Made by a program: the position numbers and the translations under genes | NCBI RefSeq assembly: GCF_010730745.1 | Contig: NZ_AP022615.1 | Span: forward strand, 1,860,001 to 1,924,000 | Direction: 5' to 3' | DNA from: Mycobacterium heidelbergense | GTDB lineage: Bacteria; Actinomycetota; Actinomycetes; Mycobacteriales; Mycobacteriaceae | DNA: 64,000 nucleotides | The notes under the pieces: model-generated | Database searches by the model: none | What the model was told of the DNA's origin: nothing | What the model saw: the letters and a program-made list of their open reading frames with translations, nothing else | Part shown: positions 35,322 through 43,270 of the stretch, in pieces | Position numbering within the stretch: position 1 is the stretch's first letter | Layout of the letters: the number at the start of each line of letters is the position of its first letter

Positions 35322-36647
35322 TCACCGCCGGTGGACCACGATGCGCCCGCCCTCCTTGGGGGTGTAGGCGACGCCCCGGCAGTACCACCGCTCCCCCGGA
35401 GCCGTGGTGGTCTCAATGGTGAAGTGGCGCAACACCGTTCGTAGCACCACGTCCATCTCCATGTTGGCGAACGCGGCCCCCACGCACCGCCGGGTGCCGC
35501 CGCCGAAGGGGATCCACGCGAAGGTGGTCGGCTTGTTGCCGATGTGGCGTTGCGGTACGAAGCGCTCCGGGTCGGGGTAGACGTCGGGATTGTCGTGGAT
35601 CTGCCCGATGGCCACGATGACCGAATCCCCGCCCGGAATGTCCCACTCGCCGAGCCGGAAAACCGGCGAATAGACGTGGCGTGCGGCGAAATCGATGACC
35701 GTCCTGGCCCGCTGGACCTCCAGGATCGTCGCCTGGCGCAGCTCATTGCCGCCGGTGTCCGCCTCCTCGACCAGGGCCGCCAGCACGTCGGGGTGGCGGC
35801 TCAGCCGCTCGAATGCCCAGCCCAGCGTCGCCGCGGTGGTTTCGTGCCCGGCGGCCAGCAGCGTGAGCAGCTCGTCGCCGATGTCCTTGCGCGACATGAC
35901 CGAACCGTCGTCGTAGGTGCTGCGCAGCAGCAGCGCGAGCACGTCGGTCCGCTCGGCGAAGTTCGGGTCCGCCCGCTCGGCGGCGATCAGCTTGTCGAGG
36001 ACGACGTCGTATTGGCGCCGCCACTCGGCCAGCCGGCCCCACGGGCTGAACCGGCCATATGTGCGTTGGGGTTTCGGCAGTGCGGCCAAGCGGGAGCCGA
36101 GGGTGACCCACGGCGGGATGAGCCGGCGCAGCTCGTCGAGTTCGGCTCCGTCGGCCCCGAAAACCGCGCGCAGGATCGCGTTGAGCGTGATGTGCATCAT
36201 CGACGGCAGCGTTGCGAACGGCCGACCCTCCGGCCAGTCGGCGGTCTCGCGCAGCGTCTCCTCTTCGATGATGGCCTCGTAATTCTTCATGCTCTTGCCG
36301 TGGAACGGCGGCGCCAGGAGCCGTCGCCGGCGGCGGTGCTCGTCGCCGTCCAGCGCGAAGACCGAGCCCGACCCGAACAGCCGGCTCAGATTCGGCTGGA
36401 TATTGCCCAACTCCTCGGGGCCGCTGGTGAAGACCTGCTTGGCCAGCTGCGGGTCGCCGACGATCACGACGCGACCGTAGATCGGGATGCTCAGCGTGAA
36501 GACGCTGCCGTAGCGGCGCGCCAGGCGTCGGATCATCCCCCGACGTGAAATCGCAAAGACCAAGCCGCAGAGCAGCTTCGGGATCCGGGCCGCCGGGGGC
36601 AGGCTGAGTGGCGGGGACGCCGGTGGGGCGGTGACTAGTTCGCTCAT
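35322..36647 (-). CDS. cyp138: Cytochrome P450 CYP138
   Basis: This 441-residue P450 has the same length as M. tuberculosis CYP138 (Rv0136). The I-helix oxygen motif AGHETTAATLG, the ExxR motif in LEVQRARTV and the heme-ligand loop FGGGTRRCVGAAFA (Cys near residue 388) are all present. ATG 36647 begins MSELVTAPPASPP; the longer frame to 36776 would overlap the operators. It is divergent from a TetR gene with two like palindromes between, so it is probably repressed by that regulator. The physiological substrate is unknown. Confidence 0.96.
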   Translation of the reverse strand: MSELVTAPPASPPLSLPPAARIPKLLCGLVFAISRRGMIRRLARRYGSVFTLSIPIYGRVVIVGDPQLAKQVFTSGPEELGNIQPNLSRLFGSGSVFALDGDEHRRRRRLLAPPFHGKSMKNYEAIIEEETLRETADWPEGRPFATLPSMMHITLNAILRAVFGADGAELDELRRLIPPWVTLGSRLAALPKPQRTYGRFSPWGRLAEWRRQYDVVLDKLIAAERADPNFAERTDVLALLLRSTYDDGSVMSRKDIGDELLTLLAAGHETTAATLGWAFERLSRHPDVLAALVEEADTGGNELRQATILEVQRARTVIDFAARHVYSPVFRLGEWDIPGGDSVIVAIGQIHDNPDVYPDPERFVPQRHIGNKPTTFAWIPFGGGTRRCVGAAFANMEMDVVLRTVLRHFTIETTTAPGERWYCRGVAYTPKEGGRIVVHRR

Positions 36648-36688
36648 GGCGGTGATTTGCTCCCAACGTCTGCCCCCGCGATCGGGGT

Positions 36689-36738
36689 GGTACGACGGTG
36701 TACCGCAGGCCTTTCCCGGTACGGTACTCTGTAGTACC
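36689..36738. promoter_or_regulatory. Twin GGTAC-N6-GTACC operators between cyp138 and tetR
   Basis: GGTACGACGGTGTACC (36689-36704) and GGTACTCTGTAGTACC (36723-36738) have identical arms and a 6-base spacer. Their centres are 34 bases apart. Each lies 42-44 bases from one of the divergent start codons. They are the likely binding sites of the TetR encoded at 36782. Confidence 0.75.
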
Positions 36739-36781
36739 AAGCCTGACAAGGGTGCCGTACTCACCGAAAGGGGCACTGCCC

Positions 36782-37399
36782 GTGACGGCGGCGGCTGACC
36801 ACGCGGTTCTCGGCGACTTCCCCGACGAACCCGATCCGTTTCGGCTTCGGCTGCTCGACGGCCTGGCCACCTCGATCGCCGAGCGTGGCTACCGCGCCAG
36901 CACGGTCGCCGACATCGTCCGGCACGCCCGCACGTCCAAGCGCACCTTCTACGACCAGTTCGCCGGCAAGGAAGAGTGCTTCTTGGAGCTCTTGCGCGCC
37001 GACATCGAGAAGCTCGGCGAGAGCATCGCCGCGGCGGTGGACCCCGAAGCCGACTGGCACCGGCAGATTCGTCAGGCCGTCGAGGCCTATGTCGGATACA
37101 TCGAGTCCCGCCCGGCCATCACGTTGAGCTGGATTCGTGAACTTCCGTCGCTGGGCGCCGTCGCCCGCCCGGTGCAGCGCCGCGGGTTGCAGTTGTTGTC
37201 CGGCCTGCTGATCGACCTCAGCGCCAGCCCGGGGTTCCGGCGCGCGAAGCTACCGCCGTTGACCGCGCCGCTGGCGGTGATCCTGCTGGGTGGCCTGCGC
37301 GAGCTGACGGCGCTGGCCGTCGAAGACGGCAGACCCGTCCGAGAAATAGTCGAGCCGGCCGTAGACGCGTCCATAGCCCTGCTCGGCCCGCGACACTAG
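36782..37399 (+). CDS. TetR family regulator (Rv0135c-type)
   Basis: The protein has 205 residues with a helix-turn-helix at about residues 22-65 (GYRASTVADIVRHARTSKRTFYDQFAGK). GTG 36782 has AAAGGGG 8 bases upstream. It is divergent from cyp138 and most likely represses both genes through the twin GGTAC operators. It corresponds to Rv0135c. Confidence 0.92.
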   Translation: MTAAADHAVLGDFPDEPDPFRLRLLDGLATSIAERGYRASTVADIVRHARTSKRTFYDQFAGKEECFLELLRADIEKLGESIAAAVDPEADWHRQIRQAVEAYVGYIESRPAITLSWIRELPSLGAVARPVQRRGLQLLSGLLIDLSASPGFRRAKLPPLTAPLAVILLGGLRELTALAVEDGRPVREIVEPAVDASIALLGPRH

Positions 37400-37448
37400 G
37401 CTCATCGCTGACCCCACTGTGAACTTCTATGACCTGGAGGATCTCGCG

Positions 37449-37661
37449 ATGCGGCTATCGACCCGGAACCAGCTCAAGGGGACGATCACCGAGGTCGATC
37501 TCGGCAGCGTGATGGCAATCGTGAAGGTCAAGCTCGACGGCGGCGACCAGATCGTCACGTCCTCGGTCACCAAGGACGCCGCGACCAGCCTCGGCCTGGC
37601 GGTCGGGCAGCCGGCGACGGTGTTCATCAAGTCCACCGAGGTCACCATCGGCGTGGACTGA
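37449..37661 (+). CDS. Molbindin (Mop domain) protein
   Basis: This 70-residue protein is a single Mop/TOBE domain (RLSTRNQLKGTITEV, SVMAIVKVKL, VFIKSTEVTIGVD). Such proteins assemble into oligomers that bind molybdate or tungstate in the cytoplasm. GGAGG lies 8 bases before ATG 37449. It follows the TetR gene by 49 bases and converges on ephF. No molybdate transporter or cofactor gene is adjacent, so its role here is storage or sensing by inference only. Confidence 0.92.
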   Translation: MRLSTRNQLKGTITEVDLGSVMAIVKVKLDGGDQIVTSSVTKDAATSLGLAVGQPATVFIKSTEVTIGVD

Positions 37662-37668
37662 CCGGGGC

Positions 37669-37682
37669 ACGCCGAAAGGCGT
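37669..37682. terminator. GAAA-loop hairpin between convergent genes
   Basis: ACGCC-gaaa-GGCGT lies between the stops of the molbindin and ephF genes. The stem is short, but the tetraloop and position suit a bidirectional terminator. Confidence 0.4.
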
Positions 37683-37691
37683 TACAGCGGT

Positions 37692-38591
37692 TTATGTTTC
37701 GGCGCGCAGGAAGGCGCGCAGGCGGTCGAGCACCAGCTCGGGGCGTTGCTCGACGATCCAGTGGCCGACGCCCTCGACCAGCTCGACCTCGAAATCGCTG
37801 ATGCGGTCGGCATATCCGTCCAACAGGTCCGGCGTGAGCACCGGGTCCTTCGTGCCACTCAGCCAGCGGACCGGCACGTCGACGCGAGCCCCGGCCTTGA
37901 GGTCGTGCTCGCCGCGCAGCCAGCGCACCAATTCCCTGGTCTGAAAGGTGCGATACCACCGCGAACCGGCCACCGCGTGCCCGGGCTCGCGCATGCACTC
38001 GACATAGAGACGAACCTCATCGTCGGGCGGCAAGAATCCGCCGCCGACCCACGACGCCAGCAACCGGTAGAACCGGGCGTGGCGATCACCGATCATCCGC
38101 GGACCGATCACCGGCAGCAATATCGGGATCTGGTACCAGAACCGCCAGATGTTGCGGAGCAGCGACGGGCCGGGCTCCACCCACGGCGCCACGGTGTTCA
38201 TCCCGAAGAACCCGGTCACCTTTTCCGGATGGCGCAGCATCATGATGAACGCGACCGGCCCGCCCCAGTCGTGGGCGGCGAGCGTGACGGTCGCGACGCC
38301 CAACCGGTCCAGGGCCGCGGCCAGGTCATCGGCCATGTCGTTTTTGAGGTAGCTGGAGCGGGGCGCCGAACTCCAGCCCGCGCCGCGCAGGTCGGGGCAC
38401 AGCACCCGATAGCCGTCGGCGGCCAGCGGACCGATCAATTCGTGCCATTCCCACCAGTTCTGGGGGAAGCCGTGCACCAGCATCACCGCCGGCCCGTCGG
38501 CGGGTCCGGCGTCTGCGACGTGGATCGTGACACCGTCACCCAGGTCCACGTATCTGTGTTCGACACCGTCGAGCGCGGGCATGGCGACCAT
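37692..38591 (-). CDS. ephF: Epoxide hydrolase EphF
   Basis: This 299-residue alpha/beta hydrolase has the epoxide-hydrolase oxyanion motif HGFPQNWWEW near residue 40, the nucleophile Asp in AAHDWGGPV near residue 106, and the catalytic His in EGVGHWIVEQ near 275. It opens epoxides to diols. Start is ATG 38591 or 38582. It is adjacent to the cyp138 unit as in M. tuberculosis (Rv0134), but here a block of accessory genes separates it from the Rv0133-type GNAT gene. Confidence 0.93.
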   Translation of the reverse strand: MVAMPALDGVEHRYVDLGDGVTIHVADAGPADGPAVMLVHGFPQNWWEWHELIGPLAADGYRVLCPDLRGAGWSSAPRSSYLKNDMADDLAAALDRLGVATVTLAAHDWGGPVAFIMMLRHPEKVTGFFGMNTVAPWVEPGPSLLRNIWRFWYQIPILLPVIGPRMIGDRHARFYRLLASWVGGGFLPPDDEVRLYVECMREPGHAVAGSRWYRTFQTRELVRWLRGEHDLKAGARVDVPVRWLSGTKDPVLTPDLLDGYADRISDFEVELVEGVGHWIVEQRPELVLDRLRAFLRAET

Positions 38592-38617
38592 GTATTCAGA
38601 ACGTAGTCGATCGTCGG

Positions 38618-39880
38618 CTACTTCAGGAACCGCTCGATGTAGGGCGCGAAGCGTGCCCGCAGGGCGTCCTCGGTGAGCCCGAACATCTCGGGCGACGTCT
38701 CGACGCTTCCGAGCCGGCCGCGCCGGTGATCCGCCAGGTAGCCGGCGACCGCCGCGCGCGCTTGTTCGGTGAACGGCTCACCGGCCAGGGCGTAGACCCG
38801 CTCGGCTACGCCGACTTCGTCGGCCATGAAGTCGTCGAACCGGACGTCGATCGAGCGTTCCGGGCCGATGGCGTCACGATCGCGGATGAGCGCGGCGAAC
38901 ATCCGCTCGAGGCGGTCGACCCAGTAATCCGCGATCCGTTTGACCGGCACCGGTGAGCGGTGCATGCGCGCGGAGTAGGCGATCATCGCGAGCATCGACA
39001 GCGCCACCGGCACCGGATCGCGGTGGGTGAACACGACGATGCTGTCGCCGAAGACGCGATCCAACACCGGCACCTGCTCGAGGTGCTGGGGCGACTTGAG
39101 CAGCCAGCGCCGCCCGCCGCGCAGAAACTGCATCGCCTTCAGCTGGCGGGCGAGGTATCGGTAGTGGGGCGTCTGGTCGTGGGCCTGGTAGTAGTCGCGC
39201 CAGCCGGGCACGTCGGCGAGCGTCTCGAAGAGCATCGTCGAAAAGTCGTTGGCGAGCAGCTGGATTTCCTCGTGGACGTGATCGGTGGTCATCTCGTGCA
39301 TCAGCGCGAAATGCGGCATCACGGTGTTGATAACGCCGACCCCGATATCCATCCGCGTCCGCCGCGGATCCGGCTGAACCCCCGCCTCCCGCGGCGACGG
39401 GAACGGCTCGACGCTTTCCCAGTACGGCATGGTGCGGAAGGTGGGCGGCGCCGCCAGCAGGTTGTGCAGGTGGGTGGTGCCGGTGCGGGGCAGGCCGGCG
39501 ATCACGACCGGCGGTTGCAGTCGAATGCGGTCGATCTCGGGATGGCGGTTCAGCAGGTCGGTGAAGAGGAGCCGGTTCTTGAGCAACTGCAGCAGCTGCC
39601 CGTAAAAGTTGACCACCCCGGCCGCGTGCAGCCCGTCGATGTCACGCAGCGCGGCGAGATAGACGTCGAGCCTTTCGCGGTAGTCGCGGTAGTCATCGAC
39701 TTCCCTGGGGCCGAAATCGTGCAGGCCGGTGTCGGCGCTGGCCCGGTCGTGCAGCGCGTCGGCGTCCAACGGGCAATCCGGGGCCATCGCGGCCATGGCG
39801 TCGAGGATCTGCTGGGCCGCGGCGCTGAATCGGGGCTCGGCCAGGTCGTCGAGGCGAACGGAGTGGACGGCGTCGGTCAC
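38618..39880 (-). CDS. Sulfotransferase family protein
   Basis: This 420-residue protein has the PAPS-binding P-loop GLPRTGTTHLHNLL near residue 129 and a 3'-phosphate-binding segment FTHRDPVPVALSML near 285. It therefore probably transfers sulfate to a lipid or other small molecule, like mycobacterial Stf-type enzymes. The GTG start at 39880 has no ribosome binding site, but TAACAT ends 8 bases upstream, so the mRNA is probably leaderless. It is divergent from a TetR gene with 28 bases between starts. I do not recall a counterpart at this place in M. tuberculosis. Confidence 0.9.
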   Translation of the reverse strand: MTDAVHSVRLDDLAEPRFSAAAQQILDAMAAMAPDCPLDADALHDRASADTGLHDFGPREVDDYRDYRERLDVYLAALRDIDGLHAAGVVNFYGQLLQLLKNRLLFTDLLNRHPEIDRIRLQPPVVIAGLPRTGTTHLHNLLAAPPTFRTMPYWESVEPFPSPREAGVQPDPRRTRMDIGVGVINTVMPHFALMHEMTTDHVHEEIQLLANDFSTMLFETLADVPGWRDYYQAHDQTPHYRYLARQLKAMQFLRGGRRWLLKSPQHLEQVPVLDRVFGDSIVVFTHRDPVPVALSMLAMIAYSARMHRSPVPVKRIADYWVDRLERMFAALIRDRDAIGPERSIDVRFDDFMADEVGVAERVYALAGEPFTEQARAAVAGYLADHRRGRLGSVETSPEMFGLTEDALRARFAPYIERFLK

Positions 39881-39908
39881 GGCGACTTATGTTACCGTGA
39901 GTTTCGTA
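39881..39908. promoter_or_regulatory. 28-base divergent promoter
   Basis: The whole control region of two divergent genes is 28 bases. TATGTTA at its left serves as TAACAT, a -10 box 8 bases before the sulfotransferase GTG, on the minus strand. A TATGTT lies 14 bases before the TetR ATG on the plus strand. Imperfect symmetry TTACcG...CgTAA spans the middle. One bound repressor would close both promoters. Confidence 0.5.
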
Positions 39909-40499
39909 ATGGTAGTAGTAGCCTTTGGCCGCCCCCGTGACCCGCGCATCGACGCCGCGGTGCTTCGCGCGACGGTCGAACTTCTCGCCGAAACCGGTTA
40001 CTCCGAGCTCCTGGTCTCGGCCATCGCCGAGCGGGCCGGCACGAGCAAGCCCGCGGTGTACCGGCGCTGGCCGAGCAAGGCGCACCTCGTGCACGAGGCG
40101 GTGTTTCCGATCGGCGCGGCGACCGCGATCCCCGACACCGGGTCGCTGCCCGGGGACCTGCGCGAGATGGTGCGCCGCACAACGGCTTTCCTGACGACGC
40201 CCGCCGCCAGGGCCGCCCTGCCCGGACTGGTCGGCGAGATGGCGGCGGATCCGACCCTGCATTCGGCGCTGCTGGAGCGGTTCTCCGACATCATCGGCGG
40301 CGGGCTCGCCGAGCGGCTGGAACGCGCCGCGGCCCGGGGCGAGGTCCGGCCCGACGTGACGGCCGCCGAACTGGCCGAGGCCATCGCCGGCATCACATTG
40401 CTGGGCTTGCTCACGCGCGCAACCGAACTCGACGACGCCTGGGTCGACCGCACCACCACGTTGCTCCTGAAGGGAATCCTGAAAGGAACCACAGCATGA
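39909..40499 (+). CDS. TetR family regulator
   Basis: The 196-residue protein begins VVVAFGRPRDPRID, typical of TetR proteins of the GRPRDPRID type, with a helix-turn-helix at about residues 25-60 (AIAERAGTSKPAVYRRWPSK). Its stop overlaps the DUF1214 gene start as ATGA. It probably controls the divergent sulfotransferase and its own operon. The ligand is unknown. Confidence 0.9.
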   Translation: MVVVAFGRPRDPRIDAAVLRATVELLAETGYSELLVSAIAERAGTSKPAVYRRWPSKAHLVHEAVFPIGAATAIPDTGSLPGDLREMVRRTTAFLTTPAARAALPGLVGEMAADPTLHSALLERFSDIIGGGLAERLERAAARGEVRPDVTAAELAEAIAGITLLGLLTRATELDDAWVDRTTTLLLKGILKGTTA

Positions 40500-41602
40500 C
40501 GCACGACTCGACGACCGCGTGGCGGGAACTGCTCGAAACCCTTGGCGCGCTGGACCGTTCCTTCCTCGAGGGGGACCGCGCGGTCACCGACGACCGGCAC
40601 ATCGCCGACGGCTACCGCATGCTGGCCACCACGCTGGGCGTGGCCCTCGACGCCTATCTGTTTCCCGAGCCCGGCCGGCCCCAGTTCGTCGCCGTGAACA
40701 CGCCGTTCCGTCGCGACCGACGGTGGGGCGGCGACAACACCGATGCGTATTACTTCCTGTGCCCGGTCGATCCGCGACGGCGCTACCGCATCAGCGGCAA
40801 CAAGGGCGACAGCGTGTACTTCTCGGTGACCGCCTACAACGAACCCTCGCCCGGCGCGTGGTCGGACCGCGTCGTGGCGATCGTGCGTGACAGCGACCTC
40901 GACATCGACGCCGACGGCAACTTCCGCTTCGAATTCCCACCGACACCCGACGCCGCCGTGCTGATGACGCGTGACTACCAGGCCGACCCCCTGACCGGCC
41001 GCCCGGTCACCTGGCACATCGAGGCCCTCGACGGGCCCGACCCGATACGACACGGCGACGCCGAGACCGCGGCGAGCCTGCGGGCGGCGGCCGCCTGGCT
41101 GCGCACCATGTTCGCCATCGTGCCGCTGCCCGTCGGGGACAGGGCCGGCCACGCGCTGGGGCACGAGACCGCCCACGCGGCAAACCAATTCACCGAGCCC
41201 TATCAGGTGCCCGACGCCAACTTCGGCTGGTCCGCGCGCGACGCCTGCTACTCCTACGGCAGCTTCGTGCTCGACGACGACGAGGCGCTGGTCATCACCC
41301 ACCGGCCGCCGTCGTGCAGGTTCTGGAACATGGTGGTGTGGAACCAGTTCATGGCCACCTATGGCGCCTCGGAGGGCCCCGATGCCCGCTGTTCCATCAA
41401 CGGCCATGGCGCCGCGGTCAACGGTGACGGGTCGGTGACGATCGTCCTGTCCCGCGGGATGACCGCCCACCCGAATTCGGTGACCGCGCTCGGTTACCCC
41501 CGCGGCAACCTCGCCTTCCGGTGGTTCCTGCCCGACGGGGTGCCGGCGCGGCCCGAGGTGGAACTCGTGAAGATATCGGACGCACCGACGGCCGCCACCT
41601 AG
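40496..41602 (+). CDS. DUF1214 domain protein
   Basis: This 368-residue protein is soluble by composition, with the DUF1214 segments NTDAYYFLCPVDPRRRYRIS, GNKGDSVYFSVTAYNE and, at the C-terminus, RGMTAHPNSVTALGYPRGNLAFRW. Mycobacteria encode several. Their activity is not established. It is translationally coupled to the TetR gene at 39909, so regulator, DUF1214 protein and divergent sulfotransferase form one regulatory unit. Confidence 0.85.
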   Translation: MTHDSTTAWRELLETLGALDRSFLEGDRAVTDDRHIADGYRMLATTLGVALDAYLFPEPGRPQFVAVNTPFRRDRRWGGDNTDAYYFLCPVDPRRRYRISGNKGDSVYFSVTAYNEPSPGAWSDRVVAIVRDSDLDIDADGNFRFEFPPTPDAAVLMTRDYQADPLTGRPVTWHIEALDGPDPIRHGDAETAASLRAAAAWLRTMFAIVPLPVGDRAGHALGHETAHAANQFTEPYQVPDANFGWSARDACYSYGSFVLDDDEALVITHRPPSCRFWNMVVWNQFMATYGASEGPDARCSINGHGAAVNGDGSVTIVLSRGMTAHPNSVTALGYPRGNLAFRWFLPDGVPARPEVELVKISDAPTAAT

Positions 41603-41604
41603 CT

Positions 41605-41666
41605 CGCCGAGCGTGTAATGAGGGCGGGAAAATCGCCGAAATCTCGCCCTGAGAACACGTTCGGCG
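41605..41666. terminator. Long imperfect hairpin between convergent genes
   Basis: Arms CGCCGAGCGTGT...AGGGCG and CGCCCT...ACACGTTCGGCG face each other around a short loop, about 24 positions per arm with a few mismatches. The position between two converging stops suits a bidirectional terminator. Confidence 0.6.
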
Positions 41667-41672
41667 CAGTCG

Positions 41673-42713
41673 TCAGGTCTCGCCGACGAGTTCGATGGCC
41701 CGACCCAGGGTGGCGAGCTTGGCGTCCAGCGTGTCACCGGCGGGGTACAGCCGCACGGTGTTCACGCCGGCGCCGCGCCACACCGCAAGCCGGGCCCGAA
41801 CCATCTCCTCGGTCCCGACGAGCGTGGTGGCCAGCACCATCTCGTCGGTCACCGATCCGGCCGCGCCGTCGCGGTCGCCGCGCTGCCAGCGCTCCCGCAC
41901 CTCGGCCGCGACGTCGGCCCAGCCCTGCCGGCTGTAGGCCCGGTTGTAGAAGTTCGTGCTCGCCGACCCCATCCCGCCGAGGCTGAAGGCGAGCTCCTTC
42001 TTGCGGTCCGCGACCATGCCGCGCAGCTCGTCTTCGTCTGCGGCGAAGGCGACTTCGGCGCCCTGGCAGACGTCGATGTCGGCGCGGGCGCGACCGGCCG
42101 CCGCCAGCCCATCGTCGAGGGGCGCGAAGTAGGCGTCGGCGGCGCCTTCCGGCACGAAGCTGGTGCCCAGCCAGCCGTCGGCGATCCGTCCGGTCAACCG
42201 CAGCATCGCCGGCGACAGCGCGGCCAGGTAGATCGGAATGGCGTGCTCGGGCCGGGTCGACAGCCGCATCGGCACCGCCTCACCGCCGGGTCGAGGGATC
42301 TGAAACTCCGTGCCGGAGTGCGCGATCTTGCCCCCGGCGAACGCCTGCCGCACGATGTCGACGGTTTCGGAGACGCGCGTCAGCGGTCGGCTGAACGAGA
42401 CGCCGTGCAGGCCCTCGATGACCTGCGGGCCCGACGCGCCGAGCCCGAGCAGGAAGCGGCCGTTCGACAGGTTGGACAGCGTGATCGCGGTCTGGGCGAC
42501 CATGACGGGCGACCGGGTGCCGACCTGCAGGACGCCGGAACCCAGCAGCATCCGTTCGGTGCGCGCCGCGAGGTAACCCAGCGCGGACGGCGCGTCCGAA
42601 CCCCATGCCTCGGCGACCCAACAAACGTCGAGGCCCAGCTTTTCCGCCTCGACCACAAGCGTCACGATTTCGTCGGGGGCGCCGGACAACTCGACCGTCG
42701 TGGCGGTCCGCAT
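41673..42713 (-). CDS. Luciferase-like, probably F420-dependent oxidoreductase
   Basis: This 346-residue TIM-barrel protein is of the luciferase-like monooxygenase family. N-terminal segments AEKLGLDVCWVAEAWGSDAPS and RTERMLLGSGVLQVGTRSP, and the central SNGRFLLGLGASGPQVIEG, match F420-dependent mycobacterial members. ATG 42713 overlaps the stop of the SRPBCC gene as ATGA; the much longer open frame upstream is not coding. The substrate is unknown. It ends the leftward operon that starts at 45488, or forms its own unit with the SRPBCC gene. Confidence 0.9.
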   Translation of the reverse strand: MRTATTVELSGAPDEIVTLVVEAEKLGLDVCWVAEAWGSDAPSALGYLAARTERMLLGSGVLQVGTRSPVMVAQTAITLSNLSNGRFLLGLGASGPQVIEGLHGVSFSRPLTRVSETVDIVRQAFAGGKIAHSGTEFQIPRPGGEAVPMRLSTRPEHAIPIYLAALSPAMLRLTGRIADGWLGTSFVPEGAADAYFAPLDDGLAAAGRARADIDVCQGAEVAFAADEDELRGMVADRKKELAFSLGGMGSASTNFYNRAYSRQGWADVAAEVRERWQRGDRDGAAGSVTDEMVLATTLVGTEEMVRARLAVWRGAGVNTVRLYPAGDTLDAKLATLGRAIELVGET

Positions 42714-43228
42714 CAACGCACCCCGTGTTCGGCCAGCCGTTTGATCGCCGCCAGCGTCTTGCCGATCGCTGCCTCGAACTCCCGCATCCGCACGAACACG
42801 ATCTTTTCTTCCTTGTCGGGCATCGAGTCGATGGCCACCGACAATCCCGAGCGTCCCGGCCCCATCCGCATCCAGAAGGTCAGGAAGGTGCCACCGTCTC
42901 GCGGTGTCAGCCGGAAACGCCAGGTCGCCGAGGGATATTCGGGATCGCCCACCGCCCAGGCGAACTCCCGCGGCTCGTCGCAGGCGACGACCTGGGAGGT
43001 GCTGCTCCACCGCCCGAACGCGTCGTGTTCGTTGTGCCCGACGAAGCGGGCGCCGACCCGGGGCCCGCTGGCTCCGTCGATCCACTCGACGGACTGCAGC
43101 TCGTTGCTGAGGGTCGGCATCAGCTCGATGTCGGAGACCAGGCTCCACACCCGGGATGGATCGGCGTCGATCCACGTCGAGGCCTCCACCGTTGGGGTAT
43201 CCGCATAGCGCGCGCCGGTCCACTCCAC
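42713..43228 (-). CDS. SRPBCC (START-like) family protein
   Basis: This 171-residue protein has the polyketide-cyclase/START-like fold pattern EASTWIDADPSRVWSLVSDIELMP at the N-terminus and a long C-terminal helix. Such proteins bind hydrophobic ligands. It is coupled to the luciferase-like oxidoreductase by ATGA and lies 42 bases downstream of the desaturase gene. A role in handling the lipid product of these enzymes is inference from neighbours. Confidence 0.87.
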   Translation of the reverse strand: MEWTGARYADTPTVEASTWIDADPSRVWSLVSDIELMPTLSNELQSVEWIDGASGPRVGARFVGHNEHDAFGRWSSTSQVVACDEPREFAWAVGDPEYPSATWRFRLTPRDGGTFLTFWMRMGPGRSGLSVAIDSMPDKEEKIVFVRMREFEAAIGKTLAAIKRLAEHGVR

Positions 43229-43270
43229 GGGCCCATTGTCCCCCGCCCGGACCCGGGTGGCACCTAACGA

